Of a DNA stretch of 64,000 bases, positions 16,755 to 25,276 are shown in pieces. Location of the stretch: positions 1,116,001 to 1,180,000 of the forward strand of contig CAVTOG010000010.1 of assembly GCA_963736325.1 (NCBI GenBank), given 5' to 3'. Every line of letters begins with the position of its first letter. Positions within the stretch are counted from its first letter, which is position 1. This DNA comes from Actinoallomurus sp963736325 (lineage in GTDB: Bacteria; Actinomycetota; Actinomycetes; Streptosporangiales; Streptosporangiaceae). Under the pieces are notes generated by a model that did no database searches, was not told the origin of the DNA, and worked only from the letters and a program-made list of their open reading frames with translations. A program made the position numbers and the translations under genes.

Positions 16755-17425
16755 AGGCCGGTCGCCCTGATACCCGCGTGCGTCTTGTAGCGGCGGTTGA
16801 TGGAGATCAGGTTGGCGGTGAGCGCCTCGACCTGGCGGGCGTTGCGCAGCCGGCCGCCGTACACGCCGCGGACCCCGGCGATGCGCTCGGCGAGCGCCTG
16901 CACCGTGCCGGTGGCCTCGCGGTCCTCGCCCAGGACGAGGACGTCCAGGTCGACCTTGTCGACCTCGGGGTCGAGCAGGACGACCGCGGAGACGTGGTGG
17001 AAGGCGGCGACGACGGTGCTGCCGGTGAGGACGGCCGCGGCCTGCTGGGCGGCGCTGCCCTCCTCGACGGGCAGGGCGTACGCGCCCTGCTTGTCGAAGC
17101 CGAGGGGGTTGACGCAGTCGACGACGATCTTGCCGTCGAGGTCGGCGCGCAGGCCTTCGAGGAGTGACTTGTGGCCGTCGTAGGGCACTGCGACGATGAC
17201 GATGTCGGCCTCGCGGGCGACGACGGCGTTCTCTTCGCCGCGCGCCCCTTCGCCGATGCTCTGGGCGGCCTGCTCGGCGCGCTCCTTGCTGCGGGAGCCG
17301 ATGATCACGGTGTGCCCGGCGAGCGCGAACCGGCGGGCCAGCCCCTTGCCCTGGTCTCCGGTACCGCCGAGGATTCCGACGGACAGGCCGCTGACGTCCC
17401 GTGGCTCGGTGTGCTGAATGCTCAT
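16751..17425 (-). CDS. npdG: F420H2:NADP+ oxidoreductase (NPDR/Fno family)
   Basis: Transfers hydride between coenzyme F420 and NADP in the cytoplasm, supplying reduced F420. The 224-residue product shows LSVGILGGTGDQGKGLARRF, GSRSKERAEQ (NADP phosphate site), IVAVPYDGH and NPLGF, followed by a C-terminal AFHHVSA stretch. Start ATG 17425; an in-frame GTG two codons upstream (17431) is also possible. It overlaps the PanE-like gene that follows. The LLM-type enzyme at 24098-25051 is a potential user of its product. Confidence 0.92.
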   Translation of the reverse strand: MSIQHTEPRDVSGLSVGILGGTGDQGKGLARRFALAGHTVIIGSRSKERAEQAAQSIGEGARGEENAVVAREADIVIVAVPYDGHKSLLEGLRADLDGKIVVDCVNPLGFDKQGAYALPVEEGSAAQQAAAVLTGSTVVAAFHHVSAVVLLDPEVDKVDLDVLVLGEDREATGTVQALAERIAGVRGVYGGRLRNARQVEALTANLISINRRYKTHAGIRATGL

Positions 17426-17450
17426 GGCCACCGATCCTGCCAGGCGGCCC

Positions 17451-18203
17451 TCAGGCGGCAGGTCCCCGGGGTGCCGCGGCCATGGCGGCGCCGACGATCC
17501 CGGCGGCGTTGTGCAACTCGGCCGGCACGATCTCGGCGCGCACGCCCTTCAGCAGCGGCAGGAACGTATCGGCCTGCTTGCTGACTCCGCCCCCGACGAT
17601 GATCAGCGACGGCCAGACGAGGGCCTCGACACGCCTCAGGTACTTGCCGAGCTTCTTGGCCCACTTCTCCCAGCTCCAGTCGTGGACCTCGCGGGCGTGG
17701 GAGGAGGCGCGGGTCTCGCCGTCCTTGCCGTCGATCTCGATGTGGCCCAGCTCGGTGTTGGGCACCAGCGTGCCGTCGACGAACAGGGCACTGCCGATGC
17801 CGGTGCCGAGCGTGACCATGAGAACGGTTCCGCTCGTGTTCCGGCCGGCGCCGAAGCTCATCTCGGCGACGCCCGCCGCGTCGGCGTCGTTGAGGAGCGT
17901 GACGGGCACGCCGGCCTCCTCGCCGAACATCTCAGCGACCTCCAGCCCGATCCAGTCGTCGACGAGGTTGGCCGCGGTGTGCACGGTGCCGTCGACGACG
18001 ACACCGGGGAAGGTCACGCCGACCGGCCCGGTGTCCCCGAAGTGACGCACGATCTCCGCGACGGACTCGGTGACCTGTTTCGGCTTGGCCGGATCGGGTG
18101 TCGGCACCCGGAGCCGGTCCTTCGTGAACCGGCCGGTCCGCAGGTCCACCGGGGCGCCCTTGATCCCTGAGCCCCCGATGTCGATGCCGAGAATGTCGCT
18201 CAT
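17451..18203 (-). CDS. ppgK: Polyphosphate glucokinase (ROK family)
   Basis: Phosphorylates glucose using polyphosphate or ATP. The 250-residue protein opens with ILGIDIGGSGIKGAPVDL (phosphate-binding loop), then TPDPAKPKQV, a stretch characteristic of polyphosphate-using members, then NDADAAG with the catalytic Asp and VTLGTGIGSALF. Start ATG 18203; the frame is open 18 codons further without a plausible start site. It is the first gene of the minus-strand cluster 18203-15079 and is separated from the F420 gene by 25 bp. Confidence 0.94.
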   Translation of the reverse strand: MSDILGIDIGGSGIKGAPVDLRTGRFTKDRLRVPTPDPAKPKQVTESVAEIVRHFGDTGPVGVTFPGVVVDGTVHTAANLVDDWIGLEVAEMFGEEAGVPVTLLNDADAAGVAEMSFGAGRNTSGTVLMVTLGTGIGSALFVDGTLVPNTELGHIEIDGKDGETRASSHAREVHDWSWEKWAKKLGKYLRRVEALVWPSLIIVGGGVSKQADTFLPLLKGVRAEIVPAELHNAAGIVGAAMAAAPRGPAA

Positions 18204-18284
18204 GCTTCCTATGTACACCCGAATCACCGAGTTAATCCCGCCCAAAGCGGCGAACACCGTCGACTGGGGCGGTCGTACGGCACC

Positions 18285-18875
18285 ATGGGAGTCATGGACG
18301 CGAGTCAGGTTGCGGCGTTGCGGGAAATGCTCTCGACGACCGGCTGGCCGGAGCGCACCCGGGGTTTCGCGCGGGCGCTGCGGACGTCCGCGAAGATTCC
18401 CGGCGGGTTACTGCTGGTCGGGCCGCCGGACGACGAGCCGTGGCACCTGGCGGCACACCTGGACGACGAGAGCCGGCTGAACGCCCTGCCGGAGATCTCC
18501 CCGACGCTCGTCCGCTGGGATCCCCCGCCAGGAGCACCGCCGCACCTTCGGGTGGGGCTGGACCGCCTGGAGGCCGCACGCCGCGGTGAGTCCCTCCTGG
18601 TCGTCTCGGAAGAGGGCTCTCCCGCCCCGCTGCTGGAGCGCGTCGACGACGCACGCCGCACGGGCGCGACGATCTTCGCCATCGACGGCGACGACGAGGA
18701 GCTGAGAGGCCTGGCCCACGAGTCCCTGAGCGTGCCGCCCACGGACGCCCTGGTCTCGTTCGACACCGCCCAGCATCTGGTCAGCGCCGCCACCGGCGAG
18801 CGCCTCACCCGCCGCGGCCTGCGCGACCGCCTGGCCGGCCTTCTCGAGACCATCACGGGCCCCGCGGTCCACTGA
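18285..18875 (+). CDS. Conserved hypothetical protein
   Basis: 196 residues, acidic, with no membrane segment or signal peptide. I see a repeating pattern of short hydrophobic strands (GGLLLVGPP, SLLVVSEEG, ATIFAIDGD), as in Rossmann-like or SIS-like folds, but no named domain that I can defend. ATG 18294 is an alternative start. The gene contains a TTA codon at 18408-18410, rare in this composition. It is divergent from ppgK and convergent with a small gene across a hairpin. Confidence 0.72.
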   Translation: MGVMDASQVAALREMLSTTGWPERTRGFARALRTSAKIPGGLLLVGPPDDEPWHLAAHLDDESRLNALPEISPTLVRWDPPPGAPPHLRVGLDRLEAARRGESLLVVSEEGSPAPLLERVDDARRTGATIFAIDGDDEELRGLAHESLSVPPTDALVSFDTAQHLVSAATGERLTRRGLRDRLAGLLETITGPAVH

Positions 18876-18900
18876 CGGCCGTCCGGTCGCCGGACGGCCG
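18876..18900. terminator. Convergent 11-bp hairpin terminator
   Basis: CGGCCGTCCGG at 18876-18886 pairs perfectly with 18890-18900 around a TCG loop. It starts immediately after the stop codon of the plus-strand gene and ends 20 bases before the stop of the minus-strand gene, so it can serve both. Confidence 0.8.
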
Positions 18901-18920
18901 CCCGAAGCGCGGTGCGGGGA

Positions 18921-19094
18921 TCAGTCGTCGTTGTCCTTGCGCCACTTCTCGTTGCGGTCGGCGGCGGTCTTCAGCGCGTTGGCCGCCTCCGCTTCGGTGT
19001 TGTAGGGGCCCATCCGCTCGCGGTCAGGGCATCCCACGCCGTGTTCGACCTTCATGTGCTTGAGGCAGAAGAACCAGGCGCCCTCGTCGCTCAT
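18921..19094 (-). CDS. Small conserved actinobacterial protein (57 aa)
   Basis: A 57-residue charged protein beginning MSDEGAWFFCLKHMKVEHG. It has two cysteines (FFC and GC), a GPYNTEAEAANAL segment resembling the SPOR-like pattern, and a C-terminal charged helix. I recall similar small proteins next to map in other actinomycetes. ATG 19094 has GGAG six bases upstream, which fits better than an in-frame ATG at 19118. It is divergent from map, 57 bp apart. Function unknown; the Cys-His content could bind a metal. Confidence 0.8.
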   Translation of the reverse strand: MSDEGAWFFCLKHMKVEHGVGCPDRERMGPYNTEAEAANALKTAADRNEKWRKDNDD

Positions 19095-19151
19095 CTTCGT
19101 CTCCGATCGTCTTGTCATCGCGTCCTGCCCGGCGAACTACACTCCAACACC

Positions 19152-20003
19152 ATGACGACGCAACTCCGGCCAGGCCAGGTCTCACCCATCCGCAAGGTTC
19201 CCGCGGAGATCCCCAGGCCGGAGTACGTGGACAAGAAGGCTCCTCGTACGGGAGAAGCCGACGTCAAGACGCCCGAGATCATCGAGCGGATGCGCGTGGC
19301 GGGCCGGATCGCCGCGCAGGCGCTCGAAGAGGTCGGCAAGAACATCGAAGCCGGTGTCACGACCGACGAGCTCGACCGGATCGGGCACGAGTTCATGCTC
19401 GACCACGGCGCCTACCCCTCGACGCTCGGCTACCGGGGCTTCCCCAAGTCGCTGTGCACCTCGCTCAACGAGGTGATCTGCCACGGCATCCCTGACGACA
19501 CGGTGGTGCGCGACGGCGACATCATCAACATCGACATCACCGCGTTCAAGGACGGCGTGCACGGCGACACCGACGCGACCTTCCTCGTGGGCGAGGTCGA
19601 CGAGGAGTCGCGGCTGCTCGTCGAGCGCACCCGCGAGGCCATGATGCGCGCGATCAAGGCGGTGCGCCCCGGACGCCGGCTCAACGTCATCGGCCGCGTC
19701 ATCGAGTCCTACGCCAAGCGCTTCGGGTACGGCGTGGTGCGCGACTTCACCGGGCACGGCATCGGCACGACCTTCCACTCCGGGCTGATCGTGCCGCACT
19801 ACGACGACCCATCCGCGAACACCGTCATCGAGACGGGCATGACGTTCACGATCGAGCCCATGCTGACCCTGGGCACGATCGACTACGACATCTGGCCCGA
19901 CCGCTGGACCGTCGTGACCAAGGACCGCAAGCGCACCGCCCAGTTCGAGCACACCCTCCTGGTGACCGACGGCGGCGCGGAGATCCTCACCCTCGCCGGA
20001 TAG
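19152..20003 (+). CDS. map: Methionine aminopeptidase, type I
   Basis: Removes the N-terminal Met from nascent proteins; a dimetal cytosolic enzyme. The 283-residue protein carries an N-terminal extension (about 35 residues, PxxP-rich) typical of actinobacterial MapB-like forms. The pita-bread fold follows, with metal ligands visible in NIDITAFKDGVHGDTDATF (two Asp), GHGIGTTFH (His), TIEPM (Glu) and QFEHTLLV (Glu). Start ATG 19152. Confidence 0.96.
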   Translation: MTTQLRPGQVSPIRKVPAEIPRPEYVDKKAPRTGEADVKTPEIIERMRVAGRIAAQALEEVGKNIEAGVTTDELDRIGHEFMLDHGAYPSTLGYRGFPKSLCTSLNEVICHGIPDDTVVRDGDIINIDITAFKDGVHGDTDATFLVGEVDEESRLLVERTREAMMRAIKAVRPGRRLNVIGRVIESYAKRFGYGVVRDFTGHGIGTTFHSGLIVPHYDDPSANTVIETGMTFTIEPMLTLGTIDYDIWPDRWTVVTKDRKRTAQFEHTLLVTDGGAEILTLAG

Positions 20004-20032
20004 GCGCCGCGGACCCGGGTACGTACCGCCGC

Positions 20033-20989
20033 GTGGCCGACAAGCTCGGGAGATACCGCGGCAAACGCGACGCGAGCCGTACGCCGGAGCCGGTCCCGGA
20101 GGAGGGACCGCTCCCGCACGGCGACGACACGTTCGTGATCCAGGAGCACCACGCGCGCCGGCTGCACTGGGACTTCCGGCTGGAGCGCGACGGCGTGCTC
20201 GTGTCGTGGGCGCTGCCCAAGGGCGTCCCGGACGACCCGAAGACCAACCACCTCGCGGTGCACACCGAGGACCACCCGCTGGAGTACGCCTCGTTCGCCG
20301 GCGACATCCCGCCCGGCGAGTACGGCGGCGGCCGGGTCACCATCTGGGACCGCGGCACGTACGCGACCGAGAAGTGGACCGACCGCGAGGTCAAGATCGT
20401 GCTGAGCGGATCACGGGTCTCCGGGCGTTATGTGCTGTTCCCCACCAAGGGCAAGAACTGGATCATCCACCGGATGGACCCGCCCGTCTCTCCGGACGCC
20501 GCGCCGATGCCCGAGAGCGTCCGCCCCGTACGGCCCGAGGAGCGCAGGCGGCTGCCGACCCGGCGGGACGCCTTCGGGTACGAGTTCGCGTGGGGCGGGC
20601 GGCGGCTGATCGCCTTCGCCGACCACGGCAGCGTACGAGCGTGCGACGGCCGTGGCCGCGAGGCGAAGGCGCCGCGCGGGATCGGCGAGGCCCTCGGCCA
20701 CCACCGGGCGGTGCTCGACGGCGAGGTCATCGGCGGCGAGACGTACATGATCTTCGATCTGCCGTACCTGGACGGCCGGTCGCTGCTGGACGAGCCGTAC
20801 ACGACGCGCCGCGAGCTGCTGGCCGGGCTCGGCCTCTCCGGGCCCGCCCTGCAGACGGCCCCGTGGTTCGACGACGGCGACGCCGTACGGGAGGCGGCAC
20901 GCGACCAGGGGCTGCGGGCGATCCTCGCCAAGCCCCTCGACGGCACGTACCGCCAGAAGACGGCAGGCTGGCGCCTCATTCCCGTCTGA
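20033..20989 (+). CDS. LigD-type 3'-phosphoesterase with a degenerate ligase domain
   Basis: 318 residues. The first half (about 30-150) is a LigD phosphoesterase: EHHARRLHWDFRLERDG, HTEDHPLEY and GDIPPGEYGGGRVTIWDRG, with the His and Asp residues expected for 3'-end cleaning at breaks. The second half (about 180-318) resembles the adenylation domain of LigD (LDGEVI, FDLPYLDGRSLL) but has lost the nucleotide-binding Lys (the KxDG region reads AWGG), the EG motif (GLRAILAK) and the final Lys motif, and has no OB domain. It should therefore process DNA ends but not seal them. GTG start 20033; no Ku gene in the window. Confidence 0.9.
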   Translation: MADKLGRYRGKRDASRTPEPVPEEGPLPHGDDTFVIQEHHARRLHWDFRLERDGVLVSWALPKGVPDDPKTNHLAVHTEDHPLEYASFAGDIPPGEYGGGRVTIWDRGTYATEKWTDREVKIVLSGSRVSGRYVLFPTKGKNWIIHRMDPPVSPDAAPMPESVRPVRPEERRRLPTRRDAFGYEFAWGGRRLIAFADHGSVRACDGRGREAKAPRGIGEALGHHRAVLDGEVIGGETYMIFDLPYLDGRSLLDEPYTTRRELLAGLGLSGPALQTAPWFDDGDAVREAARDQGLRAILAKPLDGTYRQKTAGWRLIPV

Positions 20990-21072
20990 GGCGAAGACAC
21001 GGCGCGTCGCGAGCATCGGGCGCCCGCGGCGGTTAGTGTCCGCCGCGTGGCAAAAGCGCAGGTGATCGTCGC

Positions 21073-21816
21073 ATGATGGGGCACACGCACGCTCTCGCCG
21101 GGGCCGCGGCCTGGCTCGGGGCCGTCCCGCTCCTCGCCGACCACGGTATGCGGATGTCCCCCGCCCAGGTCGCGGCGGGCGCCGTCGTCTGCGCGGGCGC
21201 GGCGATGCTGCCCGACACCGACCACCACGACGGTTCGATCGCCAACGCGTTCGGGCCGGTCACACGCCTGTTGTGCAAGGGTGTCGCCGCCCTCACCGGC
21301 GGGCACCGGAACGCCACGCACTCGCTGCTGTTCTGCCTGGCGGCGGCGCTGGGCGTGAACTGGCTCGCGCACAACGCGATCAAGGTGTGGTGGGGCCTGC
21401 TGTTCTTGATCATCGGGCTGGGCCTGCGGGGCGTCGGCGTCCGTGTGCCCGAGCGCGAGCATTACAACCTCGTCGTCAACGGCGCGCTCGCCGGAGGCCT
21501 GACGTACGTGATGGCGGGCATGCGCTTCGCCGGGCCCGGCATCCACATATACGGACATGTCCTTGGCTGGGCCGGTCTGGCAGTGGGGCTCGGCTGCGTC
21601 GTGCACGTCGTGACCGACTGCCTCACTCCCGAGGGGTGCCCGGTGCTGTGGCCGCTCGGGTTCCGCGCCGAGATCCCCCTGGTGCCGCGCACGGACGGGG
21701 TCATGGAGCGGTGGGTCGTCACTCCCCTGCTCGCCCTCGGCATCGTCGTCCTCGCCGTACGGTCGGCCGCCGGCTCGTACGCGAGCCACTGGCTCCAGCA
21801 CGGCGGCGGACGGTAA
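21073..21816 (+). CDS. Membrane-bound metal-dependent hydrolase, YdjM family
   Basis: 247-residue membrane protein. The N-terminus has MMGHTHALAGAAAWLG and LPDTDHHDG, and a GGHRNATHS loop follows; these His/Asp clusters are the proposed metal ligands of the family. At least four hydrophobic helices are visible between residues 30 and 230. The role of family members in actinomycetes is not established. The ATG at 21073 is followed by a second ATG, either usable. No obvious partner gene. Confidence 0.88.
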   Translation: MMGHTHALAGAAAWLGAVPLLADHGMRMSPAQVAAGAVVCAGAAMLPDTDHHDGSIANAFGPVTRLLCKGVAALTGGHRNATHSLLFCLAAALGVNWLAHNAIKVWWGLLFLIIGLGLRGVGVRVPEREHYNLVVNGALAGGLTYVMAGMRFAGPGIHIYGHVLGWAGLAVGLGCVVHVVTDCLTPEGCPVLWPLGFRAEIPLVPRTDGVMERWVVTPLLALGIVVLAVRSAAGSYASHWLQHGGGR

Positions 21817-21879
21817 AGGCTCTCCCCGGCTCCGCGCGGCGGATCGCTACGCCGTGCCACGGATGGGAACAGCTTGGGC

Positions 21880-22929
21880 ATGGAGCGACTGAAGCGGTCC
21901 GGCATGGCGGTGCTGGCGGGCCTGGCCTTGGTTGCCGGCTGCGGCGACGGCCGGGCGACCAGAACGGGCCTGCCCGTGTCCCCCGGCGCGCGGGCGCCCG
22001 GCTCCGGCGGTGCGCTCGAGAAACAGTACGAGGCGGTCGTGAAGGCGGTCCTGCCCTCCGTCGTGCAGATCAACACCGACTCCGGCCTCGGCTCGGGAAT
22101 CGTGTACGACGACAAGGGCGACATCGTCACCAACGACCACGTCGTCACCGGCGCACGGCGGCTCACGGTGACGTCGGCGAGCGGCAAGAAGGCGCTGCCC
22201 GCCAGGCTCGTCGGGGAGTTCCCGCCGAACGACCTGGCCGTCGTGCGCGTGAAGGACAGGACGCTGAAACGCGCTGTGTTCGGCGACTCCGGTGGCCTCG
22301 CGGTGGGCCAGATCGTGCTGGCGATGGGCAACCCCCTAGGCCTGTCCGGCAGCGTCACCAACGGCATCGTGTCGGCGCTGGGCCGTACGGTCACGTCCCA
22401 GCGCGAGGGGGCCTTCCCCGGCGCCACCATCGCCGGGGCCGTCCAGACCAGCGCGCCGATCAACCCCGGCAACAGCGGGGGCGCGCTGGTGACGCTCAAC
22501 AACGAAGTGGTCGGCATCCCGACGCTGACCATCTCCGACCCGCAGATCGGCGGCGCCGCCGCCGGAATCGGCTTCGCGATCCCGAGCAACAGCGTCAAGC
22601 TGATCGCCGACCAGCTCATCTCCACCGGCAAGGTCACGCAGTCCGGCCGTGCCGCTCTCGGCGTCAAGGTGCGCACGGTCGTCGACACCATGGGCAACGT
22701 GACGGGCGTGGGCGTCGTGACCGTCACGCCGGGCGGCCCGGCCGACAAGGCGGGGATCAGGCAGGACGACATCGTCCTGTCCGTGAACGGCATCGCGACA
22801 CCGAACAGCACCGCCCTCGCCGAGGCACTCGCCACACTCAAGCCCGGCCGTCGCGTGCCGGTGGGGATCCAGCACACGGACGGCACAAAGGAGACCGTGA
22901 CCGTCACGCTCGGGCAGTTGCCGGGCTGA
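21880..22929 (+). CDS. HtrA/DegP-type serine protease lipoprotein with PDZ domain
   Basis: Secreted quality-control protease anchored to the membrane face. A short signal peptide ends in a lipobox-like VAGC. Catalytic His lies in IVTNDHVV, Asp in NDLAVVRV and Ser in NPGNSGGALV. A single PDZ domain occupies the last 90 residues (GPADKAGIRQDDIVLSVNG). The 349-residue length is usual for one-PDZ HtrA. ATG 21880 is chosen; a TTG two codons upstream is possible. Monocistronic, with its stop abutting that of the convergent SDR gene. Confidence 0.93.
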   Translation: MERLKRSGMAVLAGLALVAGCGDGRATRTGLPVSPGARAPGSGGALEKQYEAVVKAVLPSVVQINTDSGLGSGIVYDDKGDIVTNDHVVTGARRLTVTSASGKKALPARLVGEFPPNDLAVVRVKDRTLKRAVFGDSGGLAVGQIVLAMGNPLGLSGSVTNGIVSALGRTVTSQREGAFPGATIAGAVQTSAPINPGNSGGALVTLNNEVVGIPTLTISDPQIGGAAAGIGFAIPSNSVKLIADQLISTGKVTQSGRAALGVKVRTVVDTMGNVTGVGVVTVTPGGPADKAGIRQDDIVLSVNGIATPNSTALAEALATLKPGRRVPVGIQHTDGTKETVTVTLGQLPG

Positions 22930-22930
22930 C

Positions 22931-23485
22931 TCAGGCGAAGGGCGCCAGGGCCTCGTCGGTGACCGCGCGCAGCCGCCGCCGTACGCCGGGGTCGTAGGCG
23001 TCCCTGTGCGCGCTCGCGGCCTCGGTGCCGTCGAAGAACCCACCGGTACCGGTCTCCTCGGTCACGAGCCCGTCGAAGTCGATCGATTCCATGCCGAGCG
23101 ACCCCTCGTTGACCACGCGGGCGCCCGCCGCGAGCGCCGGCGCGAGCAGGCGGGTCAGCAGCACCGGCGCCAGGTAGTTGACGGCCCAGTGCGACTCGTG
23201 GCCGTCGACGGTGAGTTCACGGCCGCTGCCGCTGCCGATCCCGGCGTTGTTGACCAGCACGTCCAGTCCGTCGTGGTCGGCGCGCACCCGCTCGGCGAGG
23301 TCGCGCACCTCCGCGAGCGAGGCGAGGTCGGCGAGGTAGGGGCGCGCGCCGACCTCCTCGACCAGGGCTCCCAGCTTCGCCCGGTCACGGCCGTGGGCGA
23401 GAACGGTCATCCCGCGCGCGGCGAGCCTCCCGGCGAGGTAGGCCCCGACGCTCGCGGTGGATCCGGTGATCAGCACGGTGGTCAT
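22931..23485 (-). CDS. Short-chain dehydrogenase-like protein with an internal deletion
   Basis: 184 residues, against about 240-270 for classical SDRs. The Rossmann motif (TGSTASVGAYLAGRLA) and NNAG are intact, and the catalytic-Ser region reads EGSLGMESIDFDGL. Directly afterwards the sequence jumps to a C-terminal stretch (GTEAASAHRDAYDPGVRRRL) that normally ends the protein, so the YxxxK catalytic segment and following helices are missing. Both sides remain in frame. The product is probably inactive as a dehydrogenase; a recent in-frame deletion is likelier than a new fold. Confidence 0.8.
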   Translation of the reverse strand: MTTVLITGSTASVGAYLAGRLAARGMTVLAHGRDRAKLGALVEEVGARPYLADLASLAEVRDLAERVRADHDGLDVLVNNAGIGSGSGRELTVDGHESHWAVNYLAPVLLTRLLAPALAAGARVVNEGSLGMESIDFDGLVTEETGTGGFFDGTEAASAHRDAYDPGVRRRLRAVTDEALAPFA

Positions 23486-23506
23486 GACCTCATCCTGCCC
23501 GGGCCG

Positions 23507-24046
23507 TCAGTGCCGTTCGATGAGCAGGCGGTTGTGCTGGAAGTCGAGCGTGACGTTGCCGAACCGGCACAGCTCGTCGGAGCCGAGAAGGCCTCCGACG
23601 CCGATGCCGAGGTCGACGACCGACAGCGACCTGCCGTGCATGGAGACGCCGCCGAGCGTCCACTTCTTCAGCTTCACCACCGGTACGACCCCGCTGCCGG
23701 TCACGCCCTGGACCGGATGCATCTGACCGGTACGCGGCAGGCGCAGGGTACGGACGAGGCTGCGGTCGACCGAGGAGTTCGACGACCCGGTGTCCAGCAC
23801 GAACTCGTACGGCCCTCGCCCGTTGACCTTCATCGGCACGTAGACGAGCGTGCCGCCGTTGCCACGAACGATCCGCATCGGCAGCGAGAGGCGGGGGAGT
23901 TTCTTGGCGGGCGACGGAGTCGGCGTCGGGCTCGCGGGCGGCGGGCCGAGGGTGCGCTGGGCGCGCACCGGAGTGACGCGCGCGTCGGCACAGCCGACGG
24001 CGACCGGCACCACGAACAGTAGACCGGCGATCACTCTGCGAGACAC
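23507..24046 (-). CDS. Retropepsin-like aspartic protease, putative lipoprotein
   Basis: 179 residues. A signal peptide ends in a lipobox-like VGC at residue 19, followed by a Pro/Thr/Ser-rich linker (35-50). The protease domain contains YVPMKVNGRGPYEFVLDTGSSN (Asp85 of DTG) and the second family signature GLLGSDELCRFGNVTLDF. Such single-domain aspartic proteases act as homodimers. It would be anchored outside the membrane. It lies 21 bp upstream of the shortened SDR gene on the same strand. Confidence 0.85.
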   Translation of the reverse strand: MSRRVIAGLLFVVPVAVGCADARVTPVRAQRTLGPPPASPTPTPSPAKKLPRLSLPMRIVRGNGGTLVYVPMKVNGRGPYEFVLDTGSSNSSVDRSLVRTLRLPRTGQMHPVQGVTGSGVVPVVKLKKWTLGGVSMHGRSLSVVDLGIGVGGLLGSDELCRFGNVTLDFQHNRLLIERH

Positions 24047-24097
24047 ACGACGGACCTTCCCGCACCAGGCCTTCCTTACCCGTGCCGTGAGGAATGC

Positions 24098-25051
24098 TCA
24101 GCGGGCCTCCAGCTCACGTACGCGCGCGATGACCGGCGCGAACGCCTCCATGTACGGGCCGTGGACCGTGAAGTACGTGAAGCCGAACCGCTCGCGGTCG
24201 CGCAGGACCTGCTCGGCCATCTGGTCCACGGTGCCGATGTAGATGAACGGCGTGTCGAGGACCTCGTCGATCTCCATCATCGGCCCGACCCGCTCCAGCA
24301 GCTTCCCTGCCGCGGCACGGCGGTCGCCGGTCTCGATCACGATCTGCGTCAGCACCTGCCACTCGAGCCCGTCGGCCCGGTCGCCCGCGCACTCGCGCGT
24401 GTAGCGGACCCGATCGGCGGTCTCGGCGGCGGTGCCGATGCGGAACGTGCCGGCCGGCATGCCCTTGACCTGGTACGCGCCGGCGATCCCGACGATGTCG
24501 GCGCGCTCGGCGGCGACCCGCAGAACCCGGTCGCCGGTGCCGCCGATGATCAGCGGCGGGCCGTACCCGCCGAAACCTTTCCGCTGCACCGGCCGCAGCA
24601 GCGGGACGCCCAGCGCCTCGTGCATCCGCGCCTGCTGTTCGTAGCGACCCGCGGCGAAGCGTTCGCCGAGCTCGTCGATGGTCGCCACCAGCCGCTCGAC
24701 CCGCGCGCCGAACGGCTCCCACTCGATGCCGGCCTCTTCGAACTCCCACTTCATGTGCCCGGCGCCCAGCCCCAGCTCCAGCCGCCCGCCCGTGAGGACG
24801 TCGGTCGTCGCGACCTCGCGCGCCAGCAGGGCGGGGTTCCAGAACGCCGCGTTGAGCACGAGGGTGCCGACCTTGAGACGCTCGGTCACGGCCGCCGCGG
24901 CGGCGAGAGCCGGGAACGGCGCCGAGATGCCGAGGTGATCGGCGGCGAACACCGTGTCGTAGCCGTACCGCTCGGCCTGACGGCACCGTTCGAGGAAGTC
25001 CTCACGGGAGTCGATGCCGAAGATGTTGTAGGAGAACCGAAGATCAGCCAT
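24098..25051 (-). CDS. LLM-class F420-dependent (luciferase-like) oxidoreductase
   Basis: TIM-barrel flavin/F420 enzyme of 317 residues. Motifs include YDTVFAADHLG, LVLNAAFWNPALLAREVATTD, GGRLELGLGAGHMKWEFE and PLIIGGTGDRVLRVAAERADI. The pattern matches the TIGR03621-like F420 subgroup more than FMN luciferases, but the cofactor is inferred. ATG 25051 begins MADLRFSYN; the frame stays open upstream to 25135. Its upstream flank carries copy 1 of a hairpin repeat 64 bases away. The substrate is unknown. Confidence 0.88.
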   Translation of the reverse strand: MADLRFSYNIFGIDSREDFLERCRQAERYGYDTVFAADHLGISAPFPALAAAAAVTERLKVGTLVLNAAFWNPALLAREVATTDVLTGGRLELGLGAGHMKWEFEEAGIEWEPFGARVERLVATIDELGERFAAGRYEQQARMHEALGVPLLRPVQRKGFGGYGPPLIIGGTGDRVLRVAAERADIVGIAGAYQVKGMPAGTFRIGTAAETADRVRYTRECAGDRADGLEWQVLTQIVIETGDRRAAAGKLLERVGPMMEIDEVLDTPFIYIGTVDQMAEQVLRDRERFGFTYFTVHGPYMEAFAPVIARVRELEAR

Positions 25052-25114
25052 GCCGGTGACCCTGCCCGATGCCCGCGGACCACACCAGTCGTGTCCGCCC
25101 AGGGCGAAAGTGCC

Positions 25115-25276
25115 AGGGCGTGTCTGACGGATCACGTTCGTAGCGAGCGGTGCTCAGGCGGTGCGTCGCAAGGCGGAGGAGGGAGTCGGCCTGGTTTCGG
25201 CCGGCGACCGACGACAACGCGGCGAGGCGCCGCCTGAGCACCGCGCAGCCGGACAGGGATCCGTCAGACACGCCCT
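25115..25276. repeat. Hairpin repeat element, copy 1 (162 bp, MITE-like)
   Basis: Bounded by perfect 19-bp inverted ends, AGGGCGTGTCTGACGGATC and its complement. An inner 15-bp stem pairs 25147-25161 with 25230-25244. It is nearly identical to 34975-35129 apart from a 7-bp insertion and a few substitutions. Its right end forms part of the TAG stop codon of the CopD-CtaG gene (25275-25277). No target-site duplication can be identified. It could be a non-autonomous transposable element or a dispersed terminator. Confidence 0.85.

Noticed and set aside
25115..25276. Target-site duplication around the hairpin element
   Set aside because: The bases flanking the two copies do not match in any consistent short repeat, so transposition is not shown directly.
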